Source of the DNA: Vespa crabro
Lineage: Eukaryota > Arthropoda > Insecta > Hymenoptera > Vespidae
DNA: 64,000 nucleotides
Assembly: GCF_910589235.1 (NCBI RefSeq)
Contig: NC_060978.1
Span: 2,053,377-2,117,376, forward strand
Reading direction: 5' to 3'
Part shown: positions 25,824 to 39,385 of the stretch, in pieces
Layout: each line of letters begins with the position of its first letter
Position numbering within the stretch: position 1 is the stretch's first letter
The notes under the pieces: model-generated
What the model was told of the DNA's origin: nothing
The model's input: the letters and a program-made list of their open reading frames with translations, nothing else
Database searches by the model: none
Program-made: the position numbers and the translations under genes

Positions 25824-26370
25824 GAACAGTCGTATTCTTTGCACGAAACATGCAAATAAAAGGAATACGACATCAAGTGATTAACTTCGATTCGAGAATA
25901 CGTTATTTTGATACGCCACGAGACACGAATATCAATTTTATAAGAGGTTATTCCATTCGCACGAGGAATTCAATTCTTCATTGGATTGATCGTACATATC
26001 GGAGAGAGACAAATCTTAGTATATTTACGTTTGGATTGCCTTCTCGAAGTTGAGAAAATATTTGACCTTTAACGCGACGTACAACAAGGAGTTTAACATC
26101 CTTTGAACTTTCGTTCGAACGACTCAAGTTATAATTCTCATCTTTATCCTAGATAAGTTGTGTGGCATCGGGAGAAACTTAAACGTAACACGTATGAGAG
26201 AATCCATCGTCCGATGTCCTTCGAACAAGTTTATTAAGCGCGACGGAAAAATATTTTTAAGATTTCTTTTTTCTTTCTTCTTTTTTTTTTTTTTTTTTCT
26301 TTTACTTTTCTTATTTCCACGATCTCGATCGCAAGGAGAAAAACGATCGTTTTGATTCCGCTTATAATGA

Positions 26371-26416
<46 letters not shown>

Positions 26417-27027
26417 GGTTATCGTTATTAAATCGAATAAATTTCGATGAAGTATCGAGAAACGTTAAAAAAATAATTCCGGCTTATTGTCGCATAATAG
26501 AAAAAGTTTAATCGCGGAAGTGGTTAAAGGAACGTGCAAAAAGCAAAATCAAATTTAATCGATGTCATTAAACAAAAATCAAATTTATTTTCTAATATAC
26601 AATATATATTTATTTGTCTAACGTAAAATATAACGTTATAGATTATAATTATTGATATAAAGGATTAAGAAAATATGAAGGAAGGTTAACCTATGTTTCG
26701 ATGTAGCGAATCATAAATGGATTCGCGATGACATTAATGACAGTTCCTTCGGATGTTGCGCGTTGCATATGTATGTGATCGACGAATCTTCACATCGAAA
26801 CGTTTCCATTATTATATCTTCGTAATTAATATAAAGAGGAATAATAATAATCAATTAGATCGATTCAAATTGTTGAAAGTATTCATTGACGGGAAAGAAA
26901 GAAAGAGAGAAAGAGAGAGAGAGAGAGAAGAAAGAAAAAAAAACAAACAAACAAACAGACTCAATAGATTTTCCTACATTCGTTCGTCATATCGCGTTCT
27001 TTATCATGTTCCTCTCTGACGTAAAAA

Positions 27028-30001
27028 ATGTTCCAATTTTTTAAGAAATCTGGTAATTATTTAATTATTCGAATTATTACGAAATAAAATTAAATACGTT
27101 GATCAATATATCGTCAAAAGGATTGATGATGTTGTTTAAAAGTAACATAACCTCCTTAATCAAAACAACACATTTCTTTTTTTTTTTTTTGTTTTCTTAC
27201 ATTTATTTTTAATAATTCCAGATAAGCATATTATCTAAACAGTTACGTAATACTTAATAGGTTCTTTTTTCTTTTTTTGTTTTTGTTCTTTTTTATTTTT
27301 TATACTTTTTTTTTTTTTTTCTTTTTGTTTCCTTTAATTATCTCTTTCAACAAGTAATAAAAAGATATCTTATGTTTGTATTTTAAAACTATGTGTGCTT
27401 ACATTGATTCAATATTATGTTTCTTATTTTTAGGGCAACGAGACAGGCCCAGATCATTGTACGCTTCTCCAACAAAATCAACAAAATTAGAAAAGACATT
27501 TGGAGATGAATTTGGTGATAGTGCGTCGATCTATATACCGTCAAGTATATTGTGCAGCCTTGAGGAGGAAGAGGAAAATGAAATTCTTAAAGAAGAAAAA
27601 GACAATAAACGACCATTTGGGTCTCAATTATCTAAAACGCTTCCAGAGATACTTGCGGATAAGGGTGCCCTAGGTTACTTTATCCAATTTATGGATACAA
27701 GAAATTCAATAGCTCTTATAAAATTTTGGTTAGAGGTCGAATGTTTATGTGGATCATTTCCTAACTTCCATCTTGAAGATGAAAATGTGGAGAATTTGAA
27801 TTTTAAGAATGATCATACTACGAAGTCCGATACATTCGCAGATTCATTGGACGATAATGAGAACTTTAATTGCAATATGCTGCAGGGTAATATTGAAAAT
27901 CGCAATAGAGAAAAGGGACTGTATAATGAAATTGTAAATAGTAATGATGTAAAATCAAATTGTAATGACATGCCAAAGATTAGTGAGATGCTAAGTGGTA
28001 TGCGACAATCAAATCGCAAATGTGAAAATAAAAGGGGCGATATGACAAATACTAGGGAAGATGCTTTAAGAATTTATAAAAAATATATTATTAAAGAAAC
28101 ATTGGGTACTAATCGAATTCCTGAGGAACTAAAACTAGAAATAGAAAATGCTCTTAAGTGCGAAAACCTAGAGCCTATATTACGGTGCCTATCTAACATT
28201 CAAAATATTATATTTGATGTTATAGAAAAGGAGTAAGTATGATAAAATTTTTTAATAGAAGTAAAAAAGTATTATGCAAAGTTTATGATACATATTTGTT
28301 TTAATTTATAGATATATTAATGACTTCCTTCGAAGTGAATTTCATTGTAAACATCAAATTGATGTTTTAACAAGTGGAAATGTACAATTAGGAGACATAT
28401 TATATAATGAAACTGCATTTTTTTATTTCATGGAGGTATACATTTTTATTATATTGCATTTTATGTGATAACTTTAATAAATTTACATTTAAATTTATTC
28501 ATTTCAGTTTATGGAACTTGAAAATAAACGCGAGCTTTTAGATTTTTGGATGGCTGCAATCAATTACAAGCAAAATCTTTTGGAAAAGAAAGATCCAATA
28601 AATCCTGAGGAAGCTCAATCTGATGCTCTTATTATATACGACAAGTAATTGATACTTTTTACTATATATTTATATATATATATATATTTTTTTTTTTTAA
28701 CATATACAAGTAAATACATGACAACTTATATAATATAAATGAATTCATAATGATACAATATTGAAATCTAAAGCATGTGTCTTCAGATATTTTAGTTTGC
28801 AAGCAACAACGCCACTTGGGTTTATTGATAAAATTCGTTTCGAAGTTGAGCAAAATATTTGCCGTGAAAATGGAGAGGGACCATTACCTGATTGTTTTGA
28901 TAAACCTTGTAAAATTGTATATAAATTTCTCAATAAGGTATATTATTTTATATCCTTCCTTTATAATGACAATGACATTTACAATACATTTATTTATTAT
29001 TCTATGTTATTATAATTTCAGCACTATTTGCCTACCTTTTTATCATCGCAGCTGTATTATAAATACTTGTCAGAATTGATCAGTACTATTCAAAGTAATC
29101 CATGTTCGAGTTATCAGCTCAGAATAAAGAGAGCAGGTAATCATACCTTTTTTTTTTTTATCTATTAGATTATCAGTATTCTTTAAAAGTTAAAGATAAG
29201 TATAAAAAGAAATATATAGATAACTACAGAAACATTATACTTAATATTATAATAGGTTCTGACTGTAGTAGTGAAGTGAGCTCTATCAGTAACAGTATGC
29301 AAAGTACCCTGCAGGCAGGGAACAATGCCAATGGAATATTATCTAGTACTAGTAATAGTACAAAAACAAGTGCACACAGTAGTATGAATATCGATACAAG
29401 ACAACTCTATGATCCAGATTCTTTATGGAGGCGTAACAAATATAGGTTTGTCCTTTGTTTTTTTTTTTTTTTTTTTTTTTTTTCTTTTTAACTTTACTCT
29501 TTATATACATTAATTACAATATCAAAGTTATCATATTATTTTAATTATATTGATATTTTAATAACATAGATTAAGTGTTGGCTACATCGATTACTTGGGT
29601 AGATTTATTACAGAAATAGAACCTGATCCATGTAGAAAATATGGTAAGTTTTATTTCTATATATAGACATTGTAATTGTTGAAGAAAAAAATAAAAAAAG
29701 ATTAATATAAACGATATATATATATGTATACATATATCTAAAACTTTTAGAATCACGATTAGCACGTGCTGTGAAAAGACTCGTAAATTTGGAACAGGAT
29801 AAGGTAAAACTTATATGTAAATCTAACACTTTTATGCCATTATCTAATAGATAATCCATTATAATACTAAGATGCAATTAAATAATAATAATATATAATT
29901 TTAATATCCAGGCGAAAGAAGAACTGGCATGGAAGATAGCAGAAATGATCATTCGTGACATTACATCCTTGACTTTAGGAGCTACAAATCTTCCATCTTG
30001 A
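27028..30001 (+). CDS. AKAP10: A-kinase anchor protein 10 (dual-RGS PKA anchor)
   Basis: Ten exons join in phase: 27028-27052, 27434-28232, 28312-28435, 28508-28644, 28787-28937, 29022-29136, 29256-29445, 29570-29643, 29751-29803 and 29912-30001, giving 585 residues (human protein about 660). The tiny first exon encodes MFQFFKKS, comparable to the basic-aromatic start of vertebrate AKAP10. The first RGS domain starts near residue 75 (KTLPEILADKGALGYFIQFM) and is interrupted by a long insertion before its last helices (to about 285), as in the family. The second RGS domain spans about 290-435 (VLTSGNVQLGDILYNETAFF). A Ser/Thr-rich linker follows. The C-terminal amphipathic helix (KEELAWKIAEMIIRDIT, about 558-574) is the binding site for PKA regulatory subunits. 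The role is to hold PKA near membranes or mitochondria. After the helix the protein ends in TNLPS, so the short C-terminal PDZ-binding tail of the human protein is not evident. Confidence 0.93.
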
Positions 30002-32986
30002 TGGGATATACTTTACATAATATGATCTTGGAATATGAAAATGGAATTTTTGAAGCATTTTATATTATCACAGATGCTTGAAAGGTTATATTTCAAACAA
30101 TTATTTTATTATTACTTATTACAGGTTAAAAATGTGTATGTTTGAAAAAAAAAAAGTGCCAAAAAAGAAGTTAAAGGAAAATTAAGTTAACTTTTAGTTC
30201 GGTTATAATTTAAGTTTAACATTTTATTTCAAAACAATTTCGGAGCACCGTTTAAAAATTTTTCAAATCACGTTTGATATTAATAGATTATAAAAATGAA
30301 ATTTTAGTATATGAAAATCTTATTTCTATGTGATGTATATTGCGATTAGATAGTAATATGTTAGTACAATTATTTCACTTCAGTTATTAAACATGAAAGA
30401 AATACGATATATATATATATATCAGAATAAAAAAAAATAAATTCATTGTACATAATGATATCTTGCAAATATGAAAGTAACAACAATTAGTAAAGACAGA
30501 GTAGTGTTATATAATTTGCTTACTACTTAATATTTTTTATTCTCTCTATAAATTATCTTTTGATTAACATTTCTTTTTCTTTTTTTTTTTTTTTATATAT
30601 ATATATATTGTTTTAACTTATAATTATTAATTTCTTACAAATTATGCTACGGTTTATTTTATCTTACCATGATACATGTATCACAGATAAAACAGCAAAT
30701 TAAGAAAAAATATAATGGAAACAATGGTACAAGTTACACGAGTATCTCTTTACAAGAACTTTAAGAATATTTACTTTTTACAAAATTATCAGAAAATGAA
30801 GTCAATGAAAGATCATTCATATTTGTTAACATAGCTGTAGATATATTATACAAGGGTCGCTGTAGAACGGCACAAATCAAACCACTTATTATGTTCTTAA
30901 GTTTACTGAATTTATATATATGTTTTTTTTTTTTTTTTTTTTAATTACAAATAATACTCCAGTGATTATAAGGCATAATTATTATCAATTATTCTCATAT
31001 GAGATTATATAAAAGTATTAACTTTGAATATATATTAATATATGTAATTATTAAGTACATTATAAATTAATTTGCATAGGGCATTCTTTTGAACACTTTT
31101 GATGTTAATTATTATTTATTTCTTTTTTATTGCTGTTTTTTCTTTTTTATATTATATTGCAGAAATATTATGAATTTCTTTCCATATTTTATTGGCACTG
31201 ATCTAATATTTTAATTGATATAATATCTTAAATTGCATCCCTATTGATAAGGTATAGTTATAAATTTAAGAAATTAAAAAAGGATATAAGTTGCATATTA
31301 ATTGCAGCAATTGAATGATAAAAATACGCATATCTTTTATTTGTATTCTTCTTTGTCATAAATTTGTATGATCTGATAATTAATAGCAAATTTTATTTTA
31401 CAATTAATAGAAATTATAAATTTGTTGTGCTATACCATTAACAAAATTAAAAAATTGTATATATTAATATCTGTAATATATAATATAATATTGAACAGTA
31501 CACATACATATATATATACATATACACATACACATTTACAATAAATCAATTAAGAATTTATTAGAAGTATAAATTGTAGGTTTATTTTCGAGTATATATA
31601 AAATGAGAAAATTATTGTACATTATGTATAAGAAAAAAAAAAAAAAAAAAAAAAAAAATTACTAAAATTGATACAAGCATAACTTGAAAAATATACTATC
31701 ATAATTGATAAGCTGATAGATCAAAATTGTGATGTTAATAATACATATTTACTGCTGCTTGCTGGTTCCTTTTTATACTATATTAATAAACAACTAATTA
31801 TTACTTTTTTAGAAGCCTATAATAGTAGATAGAATAATATTTCTATAGAGCTTACATTTATTAATATAAAATGAATGTAAGATATTTTTTTGTGGAAGAT
31901 GTACATGTGAAATTAACAGCAAATATTGTATTTGTTTTATATTTATTGTTTTTACCAATTATGTATAATCTCTGAATATTTCAGCAAGTTTGTTTGTAAT
32001 ACAATGGTGCTAATATAAATCCATTTTATGTTTGTTTTTTTTGTTTTTTTTTTTTATGATAAAAGAGTACTAACATTTTATTATTAAAATACATGATATT
32101 TATCAGTTATATTTTTAACAACAATGTATACAGTACTTATTTTTAACTGAAAATATCTATTAATATTAATGATAAATATTGCAGTGTAAAAATATGTATA
32201 AAGAGTATTAAAATCAAATGTAATAAATTATAAAAATTTAGATCCTCCATATATGCGCTTTTTAAAAGATACATAATTTTTCTGTGACACTTTTGATTTT
32301 ATTTATTAATTTTTGGATTCAATTAAAAAAAAAAAAGAAAAATCAAGTATGCTAACATATAATTAATTTGTTTATTTTTTTATTTTTTTGTTTTGTTTAC
32401 ATACATTCATGTTCAGTAATAAATATAAAATAAAATCTGTTGAATGTACAAAATGTACTAATTATAGAATAAAATTGTATATACGTGTACATTATATTCT
32501 TACATGTATAAAATAAACTCCTTGTATTTATTAGATTTACAATATATAATTATTTTAAATAACATTATCTCTATAGTTATAAAAAATATGCTACATATTT
32601 TAATTTTATTAAAAACTTTTAACTTTCAATTTTTTAATTCTTAAAAAAAGTTAACATCAACGATTTCAACAATATACGGGAATATAAGTAGCACAATTAT
32701 AAATTAACAATTTATAAAAGTAATTCTATCAAATTTTTATAAATCTTTTACTTTGTAAAAGTTATAATAAAACAATTAAATGTATTCTATAATATTTAAT
32801 TGTAATAATTATCTGGCAGTATCATTATATCTTTAAAAGTTTTAAACATGTATTAATAATATTAACGTTAAATAAGTACGAACTCTTAATTTCAATATTA
32901 TAATATATATTATATATAAAAATATGTAATTTTATCGTAACTAATTCTATGTTTCTAACAATACACTAAAAGCTTTATCACAGTTT
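30002..32986. other. 3' flanks of the convergent AKAP10 and GPR143 genes
   Basis: AT-rich, no open frame of note. An AATAAA word near 30426 could end AKAP10 transcripts and a minus-strand AATAAA near 32527-32532 could end GPR143 transcripts. Microsatellites are rarer than elsewhere. Confidence 0.5.
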
Positions 32987-34578
32987 TCATAATGATGAAG
33001 ATCCATTTATACTTGTATGTGGTGTACGGGTATATTGATTTAACAAAGGAGATGATTCATTCAAATTTATATCCGCATTCCCTTTCGAAATTTGATTTAA
33101 ACTGAAGCTTCCTAATTTCTGACACCATTCTAATCGAAATTTTTCTTTTCTACCCCATCTCTGATAAACCAATGCATTTAAAAATGCTTGAAGTGGATTT
33201 GTCACTGCCTATATGCAGACACATAAATCAGATATATTAAATAATTATATAAAATTATTATCTTAACTCGTTATTATTTTATTCACTTACCATCATATAC
33301 CACAAAGTAATAATTGCTTTAACAGGTAACTGAAACCATAGTGTCCATAATAAAACACCATTGATTAGATTTGGTACCCAACATATATAATAAACAATAT
33401 TAATTAATGCAAACTTAAGTCTAATAGTTTGAACTAATTTTCGTTCACGTCCAGTCATTTGTGCTAAACTACATGAAACAGCTGTTTTAAGATCACGAGT
33501 TGAAGCAATATAAAGAAGAGGATTTATTATCATAACAATTGCCAATAAGACATATGTTGTACAATAATTTGGAAGAATGCGTAATATCGCAATTGACAAT
33601 GACGTTAAATTATGACAGCTGAAATTAAATGTTATCCATCAATATTATGATAAAATTTCAATTGTTATAAATAAATTAAAAATCAATAAGTTACTTAGCA
33701 TCTGGAACATATAATATTGACAAGCCAAAAACTGTCAATAAAGCAGGACAAATCCATGCAAATGCATGATAGCAAATAGGATGACCAGATCGATCATTAA
33801 GTAATAATTTCATATCCACAGCATAGCACAATGTCCAAATCCATGTAGCCATATAAAAATATTGTGTCCATGCCTTATAAATATATATAAATAGATTCAT
33901 TAAAAAATTAATAGTACAATGCGTATCATCTAAATGGTTTAATATAGTTATAATTATCTAAAATATTCTCATATCAATATGAAGATAAATTATTTACCGA
34001 AGAAAGAGCACAAAATATAACGCTAGAAGTATCATCTTCCATTGGCATAATAGATTTAAAGTTAATCCATAATGCCGATCTTATAAATATACCTAAGATG
34101 AAAACTTTTATATGTAATAGTTCTATATTTTTGTATGAATTGAAAAAAAAAAAAAGAAAAAGAAAAAGAAAAAGAAAAATGAATAATAATAAAAGAATCA
34201 TATATCATTGATACAATATCAGAGATAACATAAAATGACAATGAAAGCAACACCTAAAGAGGCAAATAAATCAGCAATTGCAAGCCATACAATAATCTCA
34301 CGACCTCTCGATGCTGAAAAACTATTCCATCGATGAGGAAGATTTGACATTTCACGTGGTAACACCTAAAATATAATTTTTATGCTTACATAGAAAGGTT
34401 ATGAAACAATATAAATATTTCATATTACTTGATAAACAGCTCCAAGTATTCCCATTGTCGAAGAAACCATGCATACTATATTATATATATCTGTATTAAA
34501 TTCTTCCATTATTTTAATAGCCAAATCCGTTTTATTTGTATGGCGACAACAAAAAGTCTGTATCGTTGGATCAGCCAT
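32987..34578 (-). CDS. GPR143: G-protein coupled receptor 143 (ocular albinism type 1 family)
   Basis: Six exons in phase: 34578-34429, 34365-34254, 34092-33998, 33873-33695, 33618-33291 and 33208-32987, giving 361 residues. Start MADPTIQTFCCR resembles the Cys-containing N-terminus of the family. Seven membrane segments can be placed at about 28-49, 72-95, 110-140, 153-174, 188-214, 246-272 and 278-302. Family-like stretches are LCYAVDMKLLL after segment 3, the ICYHAFAW entry to segment 4, NPLLYIAS ending segment 5, and TNPLQAFLNALVYQRWG at segment 7. An NLT glycosylation site lies in the second outer loop. In vertebrates the receptor sits on melanosomes and lysosomes, binds L-DOPA and controls pigment organelle size; the insect role is not known to me. 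The C-tail after segment 7 is short (about 55 residues), without the long vertebrate tail. Confidence 0.93.
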
Positions 34579-35150
34579 GTTATCAGTAATATCAAAGGTG
34601 TTATATAAATTAATGAATATCAGTTAACGCCGTTCATTACTCTTGATTATAAATATAACGATTTACATCAATAAACAAATCCAATCGTAAATCTCAAGTA
34701 ATTTTGATGAACAACGTCTCATTTCATGAATGAAAATATAAACGAGGATAGGTATGATCTCTTTCGAAATTTTGAAAAAAGAAGTTCATCTTCTTTGGAA
34801 AAAAAAAAAGGAAAAAAAAATCGTGTAAAAAAATGTTGTTTTGCCGATAAGAGTTCATGCATAAAAAGAAAAATTTTTATTGCTGGCGTTAATCATATTT
34901 TCGACATTTCCCGTGAAAATTAAATTGCATTTAGTGGCGCCACTTAGCAATAAGATGAAGCTCTTATCTTATATGTACACATACTCTTATCTATAAATAT
35001 ATATATATATAAAACTCGTTATGTAGGTTAATAGTAAGTTAATTTTATTTAGTCTTACGATATACATAAATCTTAACAAATGTTGAACACGGAGTCATTT
35101 GCATCTTAGCTCTCTCTCTCTCACTCTGTATGCTCATTCACTCTCACTCA

Positions 35151-35182
<32 letters not shown>

Positions 35183-35314
35183 CACACGGCTTCGTTCAAA
35201 TGAAAATTATACTTATAATTAATACTGCGCATTTCTCTATAAACTTATTCCAGTATTCTATTATATTTAATCATTTATTTATTTAAAATGTTTAACAATG
35301 TAAAAGGGGAGTAG
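34579..35314. other. 5' flank of GPR143 and start of the repeat block
   Basis: No gene. The first 350 bp should hold the promoter of GPR143; no clear core elements are visible. A CT-rich microsatellite lies at about 35110-35180. Confidence 0.5.
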
Positions 35315-36720
35315 GTTAATGTTTAGTTGGAATTAGATTGAAAAGATATTGGAAAAGATATACAATATGCAGCCATTTGCTCGATAATACTTGCGTTATA
35401 AGATTTACAATTAGACTCTGCAAGTATTAACGACCCAGGTCTCACTACGTGGAAGTTGCTGCATGTGGAGACCCACGGACTGACGGTGACTCTACTCTAA
35501 AATCCGCGTACCACGATACCGATCCGGGATACCTTTCCGCTTCAATGCATTGGCTTCTTAACTAACAGGGTATGCGTAGCTTAGCTACTACACACCTCTT
35601 ACAGATAGCTCCACCATTTGCACCGTCCGCTTCAGACATAACGGATTATTAAGCACATTCGAATTCGTGCTTTCCGAACTTCGAACAATCAAAGCGCACT
35701 CCTTAGAAATACTAATCGCGTCGCGACACTCACGTGTGTGTTATAATTACGTAGATTCTACTGTTAAGCCGAAATTCGCGAAGTACCCCCATCGGAAATT
35801 CGAAAAAATCAAACGAAGTCCACGGTAGGACCTTTAATCGCGCCCGAACACCCACGCGAGTGTTAGAAAAACGATGATTCTACTCTACATTTCGCGTTTT
35901 CGATTCGAACAATCAAACGTAATGTAATCGCGCCCGAGAACACCCACACCTGTGCCCGCCGACACGCGCGCAAGTGTTCTTCCTATCCTTCCCGTATTCG
36001 CGCGTAAAAATCGATGATGAATCCTACCATGCGACGAATCACCCGGCGGGTGATGAACCTATCCCTCGATGACCTATACTGTAAAAGAAAAAGATAAAAA
36101 AGAAATAAAAAAAAAAAAATATATAAAACAAAATAATATATATGTACATATATAAAATACAAATAGAAAATAAATATATATAAATAGATTAGAGACCTAG
36201 AAAAAAAAACAAAAAGAGAAGCAGCATGCACAATCCCATGGGTCCTACCTAAAGCTTATAAAATATAATTAATAAAAATAGATTAAAAACATAATTAGAA
36301 ACATAATCAAAAACATGATCAAAAACATAATTAAACACATAATTAAATATATAATTAGAAAGAAACAACATAAATAAATATTAAGAATACATAATTAAAA
36401 GGAAATAACATATTTATAACATAATTGAAAACATAATTAAAAATGAAAAATATGAGATAGAAACGAGAACCGGAGAAAGAAAACAGAGCCCCAGAAAGAA
36501 AAGAATAGAGAGCCCCAGAAAGAAAAGAATAGAGAGCCCCAAAAAGATAAGATAAAAGAAACAGTTCTATATGATGCTGTGACAGCAACCCGCACAGAAG
36601 CCCTCGCCCACAGGCCCCGCCCGTGGGTCCCACCCGAGATATATAAAAGATAATTAATGAGAGTAAATAAGAAATAGAAATGACAGCTGACATAAAGTGT
36701 GAAAGATAAATTTCCTTGTC
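35315..36720. repeat. Large non-coding repeat module, copy 1
   Basis: Begins GTTAATGTTTAGTTGGAATT and matches copy 2 (from 36803) along its length, allowing for gaps. Shared parts include a hairpin-forming segment (GGTCTCAC ... GTGGAGACC at about 35438-35474), a GC-richer section with CACGTGTGTG-type words, a block ending CGCGCGTAAAAATCGATGATGAA, an AT-rich section, and a tail with the CCCATGG/AACCCGCAC element. No open frame is conserved between the copies. Confidence 0.8.
36478..36547. repeat. 24-bp tandem repeat
   Basis: Nearly three copies of AGAGCCCCAGAAAGAAAAGA plus ATAG in direct succession, within module copy 1. Confidence 0.85.
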
Positions 36721-37289
36721 GTTTCTGTAAGAAATTATTGTACAATATATTCTGTTATAATTCTCCTTTCGAAGTATTATTAGCTATATAAAATGAAAAT
36801 ATGTTAATGTTTAGTTGGAATTAGATTAAAAAAATTATGGAAAAGTAATACAATATGCAGCCATTCGCTCGGTAATACTTGCATTTAAAAATTTACAATT
36901 AGACTTTGCAAGTATTAACGACCCAGGTCTCACTACGTGGAAGTTGCTGCATATGGAGACCCACGAGCTAACGGTGACTCTACTTTATTCTAAAATCCGC
37001 GTTCCGCGATACCGATCCCTTATGCCTTCCGCTTCGGATATTTAGGGCGACTTAGCTAACAGGAGGTATATAGCCTCAGCTACAGGGACCCCACTTACAG
37101 AGAGCTTTACCGTTCAACACCCTCGCCTCAGGCATAATGGATTATTACGCACATCTGAATACGTGCTTCCGATTTTCGAACAATCAAAGCGCATTAATCG
37201 CGTTCGCGACACTCACGTGTGTTATAATTACGTAGATTCTACTGTTCTATCCAAATTCGCGAAGTAATCTAATCGAAATGTTGAAGAAA

Positions 37290-37960
37290 TAAAACGAAGT
37301 CCCCGGTAGGACTTTCAATCGCGCAAGCGAACACTTACGTGAGTGTTAGAAAAACGGTGACTCTAAGTTGAAATCCGAAGCACACCTCGAATTTCAACAC
37401 TAAAACGAAGTCCATGATAGGACTTTTAATCGCGCCCGGACACCCACGCAAGTGTTCGAAAAACGGTGACTCTACTCTAAATAAACTAATCGAATATTCG
37501 AGCAAACATAACGAAGTCCCCGGTAGGACTTTTAATCGCGCACGCGAACACTCACGTGAGTGTTAGAATAACGGTGACTCTAAGTTGAAATCCAAAGTGA
37601 CATATGTTAACCGGTATTTAGACTTTCCATGATATTTGTCGGGATTTCCGCCCCGCTACCAAATATGAGGATTATCATAATATCAGCCAACTATGTACAG
37701 CACTACAAGGTAAACCGTTCGCGCACCCCGAATTTCAACACTAAAACGAAGTCCAAGATAGGACTTTAATCGCGCCCGGACACCCACGCAAGTGTTCGGA
37801 AAACGGTGACTCTACTCTAAAAAACGCGTTCGCGAGGTAATCTAATCGAATATTCGAGCAAATATCAACGAAGTCCCCGGTAGGACTTTTAAGTCGCGCC
37901 CGCGTACATTCACGTGAGTTTTAGAAAAACGGTGACTCTACTCTAAATTCGCGTTTTCGA
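37290..37960. repeat. ~108-bp internal tandem repeats with palindromes
   Basis: Units share the order GAAGTCC-CGGTAGGACTTT, AATCGCGC, a palindrome on ACACNCACGTGAGTGTT, and CGGTGACTCT. The CGGTGAC word recurs at 37355, 37464, 37572, 37804 and 37930; the wider 37572-37804 gap holds an insert of about 125 bp. The sequence AACACTCACGTGAGTGTT at 37547-37564 is a perfect 18-bp palindrome centred on CACGTG. Confidence 0.85.
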
Positions 37961-38678
37961 TACGAACAATCAAACGAAGTTTAATCGCGCCCGAGAACAC
38001 CCACGCTTGTGCACGCCGACACACGCGCGTGTGTTCTTCCTATCCTTCCCGTATTCGCGCGTAAAAATCGATGATGAATCTTGCCATGCTACGATGACGC
38101 ATTCGACCAGAGGTGAACCTATCCCTTGATGATCTATACTGGAAAAGAAGAAGATAAGGAAAAAATTAGAAAAATAATAGAAAAGACATATTGAATATCG
38201 CTGCATGATTACTCGATCATCCCTGAAAAAGAAAAAAAAAGATGAATAAAAGAGAGAAAAAAAAATATATAAAATAGAAAATAAATACATATAAATAGAC
38301 AAGTGTGCTGGAGAGTGAAAGAGCTCTGCATGCTGCTGAAACAACAGTCCGCTTCATCTAATGGATCCTACCTAAAACCTGTAAATCATAATTAATAAGA
38401 ATATATTAAAAACATAATTAAACCATAAGAACATAATTAAAAAGAAATAACATAATAAAAATCTGAAAAGACATAATGAAAAGAAATAACATATTAATAA
38501 CATAACTGAAAACATAATTAAAAAAGAAAAATATGAGATAGAAAAGAAAAAAAAAGAAATGCAATTCTATAGGATGCTGAGACAGCAGCCCGCACCTTTT
38601 CATGTGTCCTACCTAAAATTTATAAATCATAATTAATAAGAATATATTAATAACATAATTATAAACATGATTAAACAC

Positions 38679-38815
38679 ATAAATAAACACAAATAAACAC
38701 AAATAAACACAAATAAACACAAATAAACACAAATAAACACATAATTAAACAGATAATTAAACACATAATTAAACACACAATTAAACATATAATTAAAAAC
38801 ATAATTAAAAAGAAA
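38679..38815. repeat. 10-12-bp tandem repeats (AAATAAACAC / ATAATTAAACAC)
   Basis: About six copies of a 10-bp unit followed by about six looser 12-bp units in direct succession. Confidence 0.9.
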
Positions 38816-38929
38816 CAACGTAAATAAATATTAAGGGAACATAACTGAAAAGAAATAACTTATTAATAACATAACTGAAAACATAATTAAAAAAGAAAAA
38901 TATAAAATAGAAAAGAGAAAAAAACAGAT

Positions 38930-39385
38930 GCAGTTCTATACAATGCTGAGACAGTAACCCGCACAGAGGCCCTCACCCATGGCCCCATCCCATGGGTCCC
39001 ACCCGAGATTATAAATCATAATTAATAAGAGTGTAATAATGACATAGAAAATAAAAATAAGAAAAATATGACTTAAAAAAGAGAGCTGCAGAAAGATAAA
39101 AGAATAGAAGCAGCTCTACATGATGCTGAGACAGCAACCCGCACAAAGGCCCTCACCCATGGCCCCCTCCCATGGGTCCCACCCGAGATTATAAATCATA
39201 ATTAATAAGAGTGTAATAATGACATAGAAAATAAAAATAAGAAAAATATGACTTAAAAAAGAGAGCTACAGATAGATAAGAGAATAGAAGCAGTTCTACA
39301 TAATGCTGAGACAACAACCCGCACAGAGGACCTCATCCATGGGCCCATCCCATGGGTCCCAACCGAGATATATAAAGAATAATTA
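38930..39385. repeat. 180-bp tandem repeats with CCCATGG palindromes
   Basis: Element GCTGAGACA recurs at 38944, 39124 and 39304, exactly 180 bp apart. Each unit carries AACCCGCAC, then CCCATGG and CCATGGGTCCC in mirrored order, then ATAATTAATAAGAG. Related single copies lie near 36220, 36580, 38330 and 38576. Confidence 0.88.

Larger units (their letters stand above)
24727..27027. other. Intergenic stretch before the AKAP10 gene
   Basis: No complete gene. 24960-25190 is of mixed composition and open in several frames on both strands without a clear choice. 25240-25440 is AT-rich with a long hairpin (see the inverted repeat). Further on are TA, AAT and GA runs. 26690-27027 should contain the promoter and leader of the following gene; no definite elements are visible. 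Confidence 0.5.

Noticed and set aside
25850..26053. 67-codon plus-strand frame
   Set aside because: No signal, domain or splice context; length is within chance expectation.
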